Part shown: in pieces, positions 1 to 8,392 of the stretch
Numbering within the stretch: position 1 is the stretch's first letter
Layout: each line of letters opens with the position of its first letter
NCBI RefSeq assembly: GCF_000160835.1
Contig: NZ_GG700733.1
Span: 1 to 35,415 of the forward strand
From: Limosilactobacillus antri DSM 16041
GTDB taxonomy: Bacteria; Bacillota; Bacilli; Lactobacillales; Lactobacillaceae
DNA length: 35,415 nt
Direction: 5' to 3'
The notes under the pieces: model-generated
The model's database searches: none
Told to the model about the DNA's origin: nothing
Seen by the model: the letters and a program-made list of their open reading frames with translations, nothing else
Position numbers and translations under genes: made by a program

Positions 1-13
1 AAACAGCTTTTAT

Positions 14-205
14 ATTTTATCACAGCCACCCAAGCGAAGTCAACAACTAATTTTAATCAATCATTTGTCAGCTTACTAACAAGCAGCTTAAATAATATAT
101 CATGTTCTCAAACAACTGTCAACAACTTTTGCCTATCTTTTTTAGCACATCGTCAACGTCTTTGACAACGTTGAATATAATACATGGAATCCAGCGCCCC
201 GTCAA
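14..205 (-). promoter_or_regulatory. Three tandem strong promoters, probably of an rRNA operon
   Basis: Read on the minus strand there are three promoter matches in a row, all pointing out of the window at position 1. The first has -35 TTGACG (200-205) and -10 TATTAT (177-182) with 17 bp between. The second has TTGACA (117-122) and TATATT (94-99) with 17 bp. The third has TTGACT (38-43) and TAAAAT (14-19) with 18 bp. No open reading frame lies here. Stacked consensus promoters followed by non-coding DNA are typical of rrn operons in lactobacilli, so I infer that a 16S rRNA gene starts to the left of the window. The gene itself is not visible. Positions 206-302 hold nothing I can name. Confidence 0.7.
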
Positions 206-302
206 GCAACTTTTTACTAGCATTCACCCGCTTTATCCACAAAGCTGAACTTGCCCACACCGTTTTTGCTCAATCATTCCGAATTCCGCTCATTTAAACG
301 GT

Positions 303-339
303 AAAAGGCGGGCTAGTGTCCACCACTAACCCGCCTTTT
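303..339 (-). terminator. Rho-independent terminator of tyrS
   Basis: A 16-bp stem (303-318 with 324-339, one G-U pair) with a 5-nt loop lies 21 bp after the tyrS stop. It ends in four Ts on the minus strand (and also on the plus strand), so it could work in both directions. It insulates tyrS from the strong leftward promoters. Confidence 0.85.
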
Positions 340-360
340 CTTAACAATCGCAGGATCAAA

Positions 361-1611
361 TTATTTTACCCGGGCCAGGAAGTAATGCTTCTTCCCGCGC
401 CGGACAATCACAAACTTGCCATCAAAATGCGTGCTCGGGTCCACTTCCGCATCAACATCAGTGACCTTCTCGCCGTTGATCCGGATCGCCCCATTGGAAA
501 CATCCTGCCGGGCCTGCCGCCGGGAAGGTTCCATCCCGTTATCGGTTAACCACACCACGATGTTTTCCTTCTGATTATCAACATCTACTGACGGCATGTT
601 CTTAAAGCCCTGTTCGATTTCCGCAACGGACAGGTCGGCAACGTCCCCAGAGAAGAGCGCCTTGCTGATCCGCTGGGCCTCTTCTACCGCCTGCTCACCG
701 TGGACGAACTTGGTCACTTCTTCCGCTAGCCGGCGTTGCGCTTCCCGCTTCCACGGTTCCTTTTCTACCTTTTCTGCCAGGTCGTCAATCTCTTCCTTAG
801 AAAGGAAAGTAAAGTACTTCAAGTATTTCACCACGTCCCGGTCATCCTGATTAATCCAGAATTGGTAGAACTCGTAAGGCGACGTCTTCTCCGGATCCAG
901 CCAAATTGCCCCACCGGCGGTCTTCCCAAACTTGGTTCCATCCGCCTTGAGCATCAGCGGGATCGTCAGCCCGTAAACCTTCGTTTCCGAGCCCTCGACC
1001 TTATGAATTAAGTCAATTCCGGCCGTGATGTTCCCCCACTGGTCGGAACCGCCAATTTGCAGCTGCACGTCATTGTGCCGGTACAGGTGGAGAAAATCAA
1101 CCGACTGTAAAATCTGGTAGGTGAACTCGGTGAACGAAATCCCCGCATCCAGCCGGCTGGCAACGACTTCCTTATTCAGCATCGTGTTAATGTTAAACAG
1201 CTTCCCGTAGTCCCGCAAAAAGTCCAGCAGGCTAATCTGCGACAGCCAGTCGTAGTTATTAACAATTGTAAAGTTCTCGGTCCCGAAAAGCTTCTTCATC
1301 TGCGCCGTCAGTGCCGCTTCGTTGTGGTGGACCTGGTCCATCGTCTGCAGGGTCCGCTCGCTCTTCCGGCCAGACGGGTCCCCGATTGCGCCGGTGCCCC
1401 CACCAATAATAATTACCGGGTGGTGCCCCGCCAGCTGGAACCGTTTCAGAATCATAAACGGAATCAGGTGACCGATATGCAGGCTGTCGCCAGTCGGGTC
1501 AGTTCCGCAGTATAGGGCAATCTTCTTATTTTCAGTGAGTTCCTTTAGCGCGTCCAGGTCAGTCGTCTGGTTAATTGCGCCCCGCCATTGCAGGTCATCA
1601 ATAATGTTCAT
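361..1611 (-). CDS. tyrS: Tyrosine--tRNA ligase
   Basis: Charges tRNA-Tyr with tyrosine in the cytoplasm (class I aminoacyl-tRNA synthetase, TyrRS type 1). The 416-residue length is normal. The ATP-binding HIGH motif is at residues 45-48 (SLHIGHL), following the TDPTGDSL context typical of the family. The second class I motif appears as KFGKT near residue 230, followed by a GGAIWLDPEKTSPYEFYQFW stretch. The C-terminus is an S4-type RNA-binding domain (PSRRQARQDVSNGAIRING). The ATG start is preceded by AGGAGG at a normal distance. The gene stands alone behind its own promoter and a T-box leader, so it should be induced by uncharged tRNA-Tyr. A terminator follows directly. Confidence 0.97.
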   Translation of the reverse strand: MNIIDDLQWRGAINQTTDLDALKELTENKKIALYCGTDPTGDSLHIGHLIPFMILKRFQLAGHHPVIIIGGGTGAIGDPSGRKSERTLQTMDQVHHNEAALTAQMKKLFGTENFTIVNNYDWLSQISLLDFLRDYGKLFNINTMLNKEVVASRLDAGISFTEFTYQILQSVDFLHLYRHNDVQLQIGGSDQWGNITAGIDLIHKVEGSETKVYGLTIPLMLKADGTKFGKTAGGAIWLDPEKTSPYEFYQFWINQDDRDVVKYLKYFTFLSKEEIDDLAEKVEKEPWKREAQRRLAEEVTKFVHGEQAVEEAQRISKALFSGDVADLSVAEIEQGFKNMPSVDVDNQKENIVVWLTDNGMEPSRRQARQDVSNGAIRINGEKVTDVDAEVDPSTHFDGKFVIVRRGKKHYFLARVK

Positions 1612-1639
1612 GGATATCCCTCCTAAATTAAACTCCCGG

Positions 1640-1880
1640 ATACTAAAAAAGCCCTGGCTTCAAACATTGAAGTCAGGGACGATTTAACCGCGTTACCACC
1701 TTGATTTGCAGCCTGCCAAGCTGACAAGCTACCACTCTTCGCCGGTAACGGGACGATCCGTTCAAAGTGACGGGCTCCACGGCTGTAATTCATCATCAGT
1801 CATTGGCCAGGCTCGCAACTGCCGCCGGCTCCCTGAATGTCCAGCTGATGACTACTGCTGTCCGCTTCACTGCCCTTTAG
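1640..1880 (-). promoter_or_regulatory. T-box leader of tyrS (Tyr specifier)
   Basis: The minus-strand leader contains the T-box core AAGGTGGTAACGCG (1689-1702), whose bulge pairs with the free 3' end of uncharged tRNA. Directly after it is the intrinsic terminator: a 12-bp stem (1652-1663 with 1667-1678) and six Ts (1645-1650). Stem I can be drawn from about 1879 (AAAG..CAGTGA) to about 1762 (TCACTTT). Its upper part contains GAATTACAGC, where UAC (1785-1787) would be the tyrosine specifier codon. With uncharged tRNA-Tyr bound, the antiterminator replaces the terminator. The element type is established; stem I and the specifier were placed by eye. Confidence 0.92.
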
Positions 1881-1888
1881 TTGCCGTT

Positions 1889-1918
1889 ATTGTACCGGTT
1901 CCTGCGGCCGTCTGTCAA
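1889..1918 (-). promoter_or_regulatory. tyrS promoter
   Basis: -35 TTGACA (1913-1918) and -10 TACAAT (1889-1894), 18 bp apart, on the minus strand. It ends about 10 bp before the T-box stem I, so the transcript would begin with the riboswitch. Confidence 0.75.
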
Positions 1919-1991
1919 GCCCACCGGCAGGGTTCCTCTGCGGCGTCGCCCTTTGAGCTGCCGACCCGCACCTAGTTAAGATTAGGGTAAT

Positions 1992-2020
1992 AAAAAGGAG
2001 CGGACAAATTTTCCCGCTCC
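1992..2020 (-). terminator. Terminator of the downstream-most membrane protein gene
   Basis: The stem GGAGCGG/CCGCTCC (1997-2003 with 2014-2020) is followed by five Ts on the minus strand. It lies just after the stop codon at 2036. Confidence 0.8.
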
Positions 2021-2035
2021 CATCCACATTACAAA

Positions 2036-3070
2036 TTAGTCTTCCTTTTTTGCCTCTGGCTTCTTCTTTTCTTCCGGCTTAACCGTCGGCGCTGGTTGCT
2101 CCTGGTCCTTCTTTGGTACGTAGACCTCGTGCACAAAGGCCTCGCCCGTCAGCACAGCGACTGGCTTAAAGGTATCCCGGAAGTCGGCATCAACGTCGGC
2201 CGTTTCCTTACTCCGGACGTAGAAGAGCGAACCAGTAGCAAAGACCACCGGCAGGTAGCAAATCAGGCCCAGGATAGTAATCAGCAGGCCAATGTAGAAC
2301 AGCACATAGGTTGCCGTGTAGTTACCGTAGTAGGCCAGGCCACCAAAGATTACCGCCCAAACTGCCATCGGCAAAACTTCGACAAACAGGCAGATCAACA
2401 GGTAGTTCCACTTCCGGCCGCCCATGAACCGCCGACTGGCCGTCAGGGCATGGCGCATTGACTGGCCAAGGAACCGTGGCTGCTTTTCCCGGTACAGGAA
2501 GTAGGCCTGGGCATACTCGATTCCCTTCCAGATGACGATAATTTCATTCACAATTCGGATCCCGTAGAACCAAATTGCATTGTGCGTCATCCCACCAACA
2601 ATCTGGGCAACGATGTCCAGCGGCAGGCTCCAGAGGAAGATGAATAAGCCAGTGTACAGCGCGATCCGCCACAACTGGTTCTTCCGCAGGTGCTTGAAGT
2701 GCAGCCAAATGGAGCCGGCGCTTACCGGTTGATCAGGGTCTTGCAGGTGATCCTGGTAGGTATACTGGACCGCCACGGTAAAGAAGCCGTAGAAGAAGGT
2801 TAACGCGGCCAGAACTGCCAGGCCAGCCAGAATTTCCAGCAACCCCAGCAGCAGTGCCAGTGGTGATGCCATTCCGTACATTATCATCATTACGCTCATC
2901 ATCATTGACTGCGCAACATTAGTCATCAGTAGCGAAGCAACACACACTAATGCAAAGTAGATAATCGTAATCCCGCCGATTGACCACATTGCCGAAAAGT
3001 AATGAGGCTTCACTAACGCCTTGAGCGCCTGAATAAAGCTGCTCAAGGACAATCCTTGTTGTTTTTTCAT
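2036..3070 (-). CDS. Multi-pass membrane protein of unknown function
   Basis: I do not recognise a characterised family. The protein has about 344 residues with roughly six hydrophobic segments (for example TIIYFALVCVASLLM, ALLLGLLEILAGLAVLAAL, ALYTGLFIFLWSLPL, TYVLFYIGLLITILGLICYL). A lysine/glutamate/proline-rich hydrophilic tail (KPEEKKKPEAKKED) ends the chain and is probably cytoplasmic. The overall pattern resembles the DUF975-like integral membrane proteins common in Firmicutes, but that is only an impression. I start at the ATG at 3070 (MKKQQG), which has AAGGTGG 11 nt upstream. An upstream TTG at 3094 would place the ribosome site inside the gene. It is monocistronic, with its own terminator. 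Confidence 0.75.
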   Translation of the reverse strand: MKKQQGLSLSSFIQALKALVKPHYFSAMWSIGGITIIYFALVCVASLLMTNVAQSMMMSVMMIMYGMASPLALLLGLLEILAGLAVLAALTFFYGFFTVAVQYTYQDHLQDPDQPVSAGSIWLHFKHLRKNQLWRIALYTGLFIFLWSLPLDIVAQIVGGMTHNAIWFYGIRIVNEIIVIWKGIEYAQAYFLYREKQPRFLGQSMRHALTASRRFMGGRKWNYLLICLFVEVLPMAVWAVIFGGLAYYGNYTATYVLFYIGLLITILGLICYLPVVFATGSLFYVRSKETADVDADFRDTFKPVAVLTGEAFVHEVYVPKKDQEQPAPTVKPEEKKKPEAKKED

Positions 3071-3173
3071 TGAAAAACCGTCCACCTTTATCAATTAATT
3101 TACATTTAATCATAACACATCGCAGAGTGAGCTCAATTCATTCTGCTAATCTTCGCAGTTTTTTCAAAAAACG

Positions 3174-3205
3174 AAAAATTCCCGGTCAGCTGATCGGGAA
3201 TTTTT
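3174..3205 (-). terminator. gpmA terminator
   Basis: A symmetric hairpin with the stem AAAATTCCCG paired to CGGGAATTTT lies about 46 bp after the gpmA stop. Ts follow on the minus strand. Confidence 0.8.
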
Positions 3206-3251
3206 GCCGTTAGCCGAAACTAAGGTTGTCCCGGTTAACTATTTCTAATGA

Positions 3252-3938
3252 TTAATACTTTTCCTTGCTCAAAACGTTCAGCTTGTCATCGAAGTCGTAA
3301 ACAACCGGTTGGCCAGTAGCCATTTCCAAGTTCATGATGTCTTCGTCAGAAATCTGTTCGATGTACTTGCTCAAAGCACGCAGGGAGTTACCGTGGGCTG
3401 CGATGATGACGTTCTTGTTGTCAAGCAGCTTTGGCGCAATTTCGTCTTGCCACAGCGGAATAACCCGTTCCAGGGTCACCTTCAAGTTTTCCCCGCCCGG
3501 AATCGTCCGTGGGTCCAAGTTAGCGTAACGACGGTCGTTAGCAGCGGATCCTTCATCATCAGCACTCAGCAGCGGTGGCAAAACATCGTATGAACGACGC
3601 CAAATGTGAACCTGTTCATCACCGTACTTTTCAGCGGCCTTCTTCTTGTTGTGGCCCTGCAGAGCACCGTAGTGACGCTCGTTCAGGCGCCAAGTCTTGG
3701 TTTCTGGAATCCACAGCTGGTCACATTCTTCCAAGGCATAGTGCAAAGTCTTGATGGCCCGCTTCAAAACGGAAGTGTAGGCATAGTCAAATTCAATGCC
3801 GTGTTCCTTCAGGGCCTTACCAGCGTTCTTCGCTTGCTCAACACCCTTTTCGCTCAAGTCCACGTCGACCCAACCAGTAAATTGGTTAGACAGGTTCCAT
3901 TCACTTTGCCCGTGACGGATAAGTACTAATTTAGCCAT
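3252..3938 (-). CDS. gpmA: 2,3-bisphosphoglycerate-dependent phosphoglycerate mutase
   Basis: Interconverts 3- and 2-phosphoglycerate in lower glycolysis through a phosphohistidine. The signature [12 protein letters not shown] is at the N-terminus, with the nucleophile His at residue 9. A second catalytic His lies in [12 protein letters not shown], and the family's [11 protein letters not shown] and RRSYDVLPP stretches are present. At 228 residues it is a standard dPGM. I chose the ATG at 3938 (MAKLVL), which has AAGAGGT 9 nt upstream; a TTG two codons earlier is too close to that site. The gene stands alone with its own terminator. I could not define a promoter with confidence. Confidence 0.96.
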   Translation of the reverse strand: MAKLVLIRHGQSEWNLSNQFTGWVDVDLSEKGVEQAKNAGKALKEHGIEFDYAYTSVLKRAIKTLHYALEECDQLWIPETKTWRLNERHYGALQGHNKKKAAEKYGDEQVHIWRRSYDVLPPLLSADDEGSAANDRRYANLDPRTIPGGENLKVTLERVIPLWQDEIAPKLLDNKNVIIAAHGNSLRALSKYIEQISDEDIMNLEMATGQPVVYDFDDKLNVLSKEKY

Positions 3939-4070
3939 GTTCAATTGACCTCTTTCTTCTTAAATAGTCGCTAGGGATAGCATTACTACATCATTTTAAT
4001 CCATTCCCCACTAAAATCCAATAGCGAGCCCGCAATTTAGTCTTGGCCGCCGCCAGCAGCCTAACCGCAG

Positions 4071-4113
4071 AAAAGGCGGGAACCTCGATTGACTAACCGA
4101 AGTCCCCGCCTTA
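4071..4113 (-). terminator. Terminator of the surface protein gene
   Basis: A long hairpin with GGCGGG paired to CCCGCC and a partly paired interior spans about 4073-4113. Ts follow on the minus strand. It lies about 60 bp beyond the stop of the LPQTG protein. Confidence 0.8.
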
Positions 4114-4176
4114 AAGAAAGGAGGTTTAGTATTGTCAGAATGTTATAACTACATCAAATGATTGAGCACCAGCAAA

Positions 4177-7100
4177 CTACTTCTTCCGCCGGATCTCGCC
4201 AAAGCCGAATAGCGTTGCGAAACTCATCAGGCAAACGCCAGCAAGAGCTAATGCCCCATTGTGGTCAGCCCCGGTCTGCGGCAGCTGGTTTTTAGCAGCA
4301 GGCTTGGTAGCCGGTTGCGCTGCCGTTGGCTGGCTGGTGGTTGGTGTCGTCGCTGCTTCGCCCACAACGTGAATCGTCACCGTGACCTCAGTCTTGGTTC
4401 CGTCTGGGTAAGTAACCACAATTACACCGACCTTGTCACCCGGGGTGGAAGTGTCAACTGGGTTCTTCCACTCATACTTAGTCCCGTCCGGCAGCTGGTC
4501 CTTGTTCCCAATTCCATCCGCAGGATCAGGCTGACCGCCTGGCTGGGTAGTAATCGGCTGGCCCGTAGCGGGAACTGCCTTGTACTGGACCGTGTAAGTT
4601 CCGGCAGCCTGCACCGTTGCTGGCAATGCTGGATTCCAGCCCGCAATTAGGTAGCCCTTGGCCGCCACGGCAGCTGGTACCGGTACATCGGCCAGTGCCG
4701 TGCCAACCTTCACATCAAAGATCGTGCTGGTCCCGGCCGCAAAACTACCGTGGTCGCCAGCGTTAAAGGTTACCCGGACATAACCCGCTGGAGTTGGGTT
4801 GTCCGGTGTGTTCGTCTGGTCAATTACCTTGTCCAGCACCGTAACGCTAACCGTCGTCTTATCCTTGGAGCCATCTGGGTAGGTTACCGTAACCGGGATG
4901 GTAGCATGGCCCACCGTCTTTCCATCTGGGAGCTTGCTTGGGTCATCAACCGTGATCGTCGGCTGTTTAGCCGCGTCCTTCGGGTAGTCCGTCGTTACCT
5001 TAGCGATCACGTCAGCCTCGGTTGTCGCCTCGCCAAAGCCCTTGGTCAGGCTACCGCCAGTGGCCGTATACTTGTCGGCCTCCGTCTGGGCAGTCTTATA
5101 CTGGGCCGTGTAGGTTCCGGCAGCCTGGACCGTAGTTGGCAGGGCCGGGTTCCAGCCCGCCACCACGTAGCCATTAGCAGCAACTGCCTTTGGCACTGGA
5201 ACGTCGGCAATTGCCGTGCCGACCTTGACATCAAAGATCGTGCTGGTCCCAGCCGCAAAACTACCGTGGTCGCCAGCCTTGAAGGTTACCCGGACGTAGC
5301 CGGCCGGCGTTGGGTTATTCGGCGTCTTCGTCTGGTCGATTACCTTATCCAGTACCGTGACGCTTACGGTCGTCTTGTCCTTGGAGCCGTCTGGGTAGGT
5401 TACCGTAACCGGGATGGTAGCGTGGCCTGCCGTCTTTCCATCTGGGAGCTTGCTTGGGTCATCAACCGTAATCGTCGGCTGTTTAGCCGCGTCCTTCGGG
5501 TAGTCCGTCGTTACCTTAGCGATCACGTCAGCCTCGGTTGTCGCCTCGCCAAAGCCCTTGGTCAGGCTACCGCCAGTGGCCGTATACTTGTCGGCCTCCG
5601 TCTGGGCAGTCTTGTACTGGGCCGTGTAAGTTCCGGCTGCCTGGACCGTCGTTGGCAACGCTGGGTTCCAGCCCGCCACCACGTAGCCGTTGGCGGCAAC
5701 TGCCTTTGGCACTGCTACATCAGAAAGTGCCGTGCCGACCTTCACATCAAAGATCGTACTGGTCCCGGCCGCAAAGCTACCGTGATCGCCAGCGTTAAAG
5801 GTTACCCGAACGTAGCCGGCTGGAGTAGGATTGTTTGGTGTCTTCGTCTGGTCAATTACCTTATCCAGTACCGTGACGCTTACGGTCGTCTTGTCCTTGG
5901 AACCGTCTGGGTAGGTTACAGTAACAGGAATGGTAGCGTGGCCTGCCGTCTGACCGTCAGGAAGTTGCGCCGGATTGTCAACCGTAATCGTCGGCTGCTT
6001 AGCCGCGTCCTTCGGGTAGTCCGTCGTCACCTTAGCAATCACGTCGGCCTCGGTTGTTGCTTCGCCAAAGCCCTTGGTCAGGCTACCGCCAGTAGCCGTA
6101 TACTTATCGGCCTCCGTCGGCATCGTGGCTAAGAAGCTGTCGGCATCCACCGTGACCCCGTTCACGACCAGTTCCACGGTGTAAATAGTGTCAGCAGCCA
6201 GGTCCTTTGGCACGGTCAGCTGGGCCGCTTTTTCTGCTTCAGCCTTGCTGCTAACGGTAGTCCGGTTGAGTTCCTTCCCGTCCGCAGTCCAGACAATTTC
6301 CGTTGTCTGCCCCGTGGCGTAAACAGCATCCACCTTGGCAGTCACCGAGTCGCCCGGCTTGGCTGGGTTCGTCGTTGTATCGTAATTAGTAATATCAATG
6401 TCGTACTTTTCCAGGTTCGGCACCAGTGCGAAGTGCGAATTGTAAACCTGTTTGGCACCAACGAACGGGTTGGAGTGGGTGTAGGTCCGTGGGTTACCGT
6501 ACGCCAGCACCGGATAGTTGCTGTACGAAGACTGGATTTCACCTGCCGGGTTCAAAATAAACTGCAGGAGGCCATCGGGATCAATTTCCTTGTTAAAGTG
6601 AGCGGTATACTCACCATCAATCACTGGTGCTACCACTACTTCTTGGATGTACTCAGGATGGGCCTTCATGATTGCGAGCTGCTCATTCACCTCGTCCGTC
6701 GCCGTGGCGGCACTCAGGGTGCTCTTCAAAGCCGCGATCCCCTCAGGCGTCAGTACCGCAGTGATTACGCGGAAGCCGGTCTTGGCTTCATCGGCGGTCT
6801 GGTTAACAAAATTTTCACTGGTTGACGTTGGGAAAGTCGTCCCGCCCTTTGAGGTTTCCCACCACACCTTACCGGAAACCCGGTTGGTACCTCCGGCAAC
6901 GTTCGATGGATTGCCATCCGGACCCGCATCGTCATACCGCCAGGTGCTTGGGTCGCCGACCATTGTCTTGATCATCTCTGCCGTTGGTGCTTCGCCAACG
7001 TAGACACTGGCCCGCTGGAGGTTAGCCCCGGCCAGGTAGAAGGCCCCCGCCGTAGTTGGCGTTGAAAAGCCCGGCGTGTTCCCGACTACCGGCCGGAAGG

Positions 7101-7872
7101 TAAACAGTTCACTGCCGTCCGCTGACTTCTGTCCCGGCGCCAGCCATAGCTTTAACCGCTGTTTAGAAGTTGGCAAGTAAGTGAATTTGTGTTCGGTCCC
7201 CTTAGCATCAGTGAAGGACGGCAGGTCGAAGGCGAAGACCCCGTCCCCACCACCATTCGAGGCCGCTCCCTCCAGGTAGTGGCTTCTGGTGGAATAGACT
7301 GGGCTAATCGCCCCGTCGGTGTCAATCCACTGCAGGTAGACTTCGTAGTCGTTTAACTTAGTCGAACGACCAGTCCCTGGGGTATAACCGACCCAGGAAG
7401 TCGGTGCTAATTCCAGCCAGCCGCTGACCACTTGACCGGCGTTCGTCAGCTGGCCACCCGTCTTTACCTTGCCGGATTCAATGGCGTCGATATTAATCGG
7501 CGTGCTCCGGGCATCCCGGTCCGTACCAACGGATGGCGACGCTGGGTTCGTGGTCGATGGTGCCCCGCCAAGGTTGGCCGCCGGAGCAGCAGTGCTAGCG
7601 GCCGCGTTATCCGTTGCTGGCGTTGCCGCGGCCAGCGGAGCAGCTGGATCATTTGCCGTATTGCTATCTGCACCCGGCTGTGAAGGATTAGCCGTTGCAG
7701 CAACGGCGGATGGAGCATCGGCATGGGCAACCTGACCCAGGCCAGTATAAACAAAGAACCCGGAGGCGATGGCCACCGAGGCTACCCCAATACTCAGCTT
7801 CCGCAGCGACCAGCGGGTGTAGTGCTGGTTTGCTTTCTGTTCAATTAATTGTTGATTGTGTTTTCCTACCAT
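4177..7872 (-). CDS. YSIRK-signal, Rib-repeat, LPQTG cell-wall-anchored surface protein
   Basis: A 1231-residue sortase-anchored surface protein, probably an adhesin. Residues 1-51 form a long YSIRK-type signal peptide (YTRWSLRKLSIGVASVAIASG, cut near AHA). Residues 52-118 are an Ala/Pro/Thr-rich linker. About 120-584 is a beta-rich N-terminal region with no motif I can name. Residues 585-1100 are three 172-residue repeats. Each joins a Rib/alpha-like domain (YTATGGSLTKGFGEATTEAD ... VTYPDGSKDKTTVSVTVLD) to an InlB B-repeat-like or SHIRT-like domain (VRVTFNAGDHGSFAAGTS ... AGWNPALP). A final, shorter Rib-like module (NKDQLPDGTKYEW ... VTYPDGTKTEVTV) precedes the LPQTG motif at 1197-1201, a hydrophobic stretch and the RRKK tail. 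The start has GGAAAGG 8 nt upstream. Similar Rib-like proteins in lactobacilli are linked to host adhesion; the ligand here is unknown. Confidence 0.93.
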   Translation of the reverse strand: MVGKHNQQLIEQKANQHYTRWSLRKLSIGVASVAIASGFFVYTGLGQVAHADAPSAVAATANPSQPGADSNTANDPAAPLAAATPATDNAAASTAAPAANLGGAPSTTNPASPSVGTDRDARSTPINIDAIESGKVKTGGQLTNAGQVVSGWLELAPTSWVGYTPGTGRSTKLNDYEVYLQWIDTDGAISPVYSTRSHYLEGAASNGGGDGVFAFDLPSFTDAKGTEHKFTYLPTSKQRLKLWLAPGQKSADGSELFTFRPVVGNTPGFSTPTTAGAFYLAGANLQRASVYVGEAPTAEMIKTMVGDPSTWRYDDAGPDGNPSNVAGGTNRVSGKVWWETSKGGTTFPTSTSENFVNQTADEAKTGFRVITAVLTPEGIAALKSTLSAATATDEVNEQLAIMKAHPEYIQEVVVAPVIDGEYTAHFNKEIDPDGLLQFILNPAGEIQSSYSNYPVLAYGNPRTYTHSNPFVGAKQVYNSHFALVPNLEKYDIDITNYDTTTNPAKPGDSVTAKVDAVYATGQTTEIVWTADGKELNRTTVSSKAEAEKAAQLTVPKDLAADTIYTVELVVNGVTVDADSFLATMPTEADKYTATGGSLTKGFGEATTEADVIAKVTTDYPKDAAKQPTITVDNPAQLPDGQTAGHATIPVTVTYPDGSKDKTTVSVTVLDKVIDQTKTPNNPTPAGYVRVTFNAGDHGSFAAGTSTIFDVKVGTALSDVAVPKAVAANGYVVAGWNPALPTTVQAAGTYTAQYKTAQTEADKYTATGGSLTKGFGEATTEADVIAKVTTDYPKDAAKQPTITVDDPSKLPDGKTAGHATIPVTVTYPDGSKDKTTVSVTVLDKVIDQTKTPNNPTPAGYVRVTFKAGDHGSFAAGTSTIFDVKVGTAIADVPVPKAVAANGYVVAGWNPALPTTVQAAGTYTAQYKTAQTEADKYTATGGSLTKGFGEATTEADVIAKVTTDYPKDAAKQPTITVDDPSKLPDGKTVGHATIPVTVTYPDGSKDKTTVSVTVLDKVIDQTNTPDNPTPAGYVRVTFNAGDHGSFAAGTSTIFDVKVGTALADVPVPAAVAAKGYLIAGWNPALPATVQAAGTYTVQYKAVPATGQPITTQPGGQPDPADGIGNKDQLPDGTKYEWKNPVDTSTPGDKVGVIVVTYPDGTKTEVTVTIHVVGEAATTPTTSQPTAAQPATKPAAKNQLPQTGADHNGALALAGVCLMSFATLFGFGEIRRKK
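4571..6118 (-). repeat. Three in-frame 516-bp tandem repeats
   Basis: Three direct repeats of exactly 516 bp (172 codons) lie inside the surface protein gene: 6118-5603, 5602-5087 and 5086-4571. The anchor motif CCTCCGTC recurs on the plus strand at 6111, 5595 and 5079. Copies 2 and 3 are nearly identical in the Rib part (DPSKLPDGKT), whereas copy 1 reads NPAQLPDGQT. This suggests recent copying or homogenisation of the inner units. Such arrays usually vary in copy number between strains. Confidence 0.93.
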
Positions 7873-7890
7873 ATTTATTACCTTTCCGGC

Positions 7891-7910
7891 AAAAAGTAAG
7901 CTTACTTTTT
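7891..7910. promoter_or_regulatory. Perfect 20-bp palindrome before the surface protein gene
   Basis: AAAAAGTAAG followed immediately by CTTACTTTTT is a perfect 20-bp palindrome without a spacer. It ends about 5 bp before the GGAAAGG ribosome-binding site of the surface protein gene. The lack of a loop fits a dimeric operator better than an RNA hairpin. No regulator is identified. Confidence 0.5.
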
Positions 7911-7939
7911 GCTGTATTGCGTTTACTATTAGCTTTCAA
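7911..7939 (-). promoter_or_regulatory. Candidate promoter of the surface protein gene
   Basis: -35 TTGAAA (7934-7939) and a weak -10 TACAGC (7911-7916), 17 bp apart, on the minus strand. If correct, the 20-bp palindrome would lie at the transcription start. The -10 is poor, so this is tentative. Confidence 0.35.
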
Positions 7940-8360
7940 TTGAAAAATAAGAGTTGCAAACATCCGCTAATTGATTGCGCGTTCCAGATTAGCGAAAGAA
8001 CCCTAACAGTACGCAAAAAAGCTTCTAAAAATATGGTACGAGCCCCGTTAATACTATTAATAATGCCTATCAAGTGATAACTACATTTATCGTTCAATGT
8101 AAAATTATATAGCAAAGCAATTTTTAAACAAAATTTTGGGATTTATTTTTCCAGACTATTAGCTCTTAACGGCCCTGTCTTCCTGCTCCATCAGTATTTT
8201 CCTGCGAATAGAAACACTTATTTAACTATCAAAGGTTATGCGCGCACTGGCAATTAATTATTGAAACGGTCCGCACTCCCAGCTTGCTAGCTTAAGCTTA
8301 CTAGGAGCAATTTCTCCTGAGCAGTTTTTCTATCATTTGATAAGCAAACGCAAAAATTAG
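7940..8360. other. AT-rich intergenic region without a gene
   Basis: This is the divergent gap between the surface protein gene and lrgAB. I see no credible coding frame with a ribosome site. Small inverted repeats occur near 8285-8315 (AGCTTAAGCT; AGGAG paired with CTCCT, then Ts), but I cannot assign them a function. Confidence 0.5.
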
Positions 8361-8389
8361 TTTACTATCCCGGCTAAACCGCCTATAAT
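8361..8389 (+). promoter_or_regulatory. lrgAB promoter
   Basis: Perfect -10 TATAAT (8384-8389) with -35 TTTACT (8361-8366) exactly 17 bp upstream. It lies about 84 bp before the lrgA start. Confidence 0.75.
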
Positions 8390-8392
8390 CAA

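Noticed and set aside
4571..6118. CRISPR-like array
   Set aside because: Repeats are 516 bp, in frame and contiguous, encoding protein domains; no spacers exist. No CRISPR array was seen anywhere in the window.
4750..6132. A 460-codon plus-strand open frame with internal repeats
   Set aside because: It is the shadow of the repeat array in the minus-strand surface protein; it has no ribosome site, and its Arg/Trp-rich composition is unlike real proteins here.
7856..8077. A 73-codon plus-strand frame opposite the surface protein start
   Set aside because: It has no ribosome site, an unstructured mixed composition, and it crosses the promoter palindrome.
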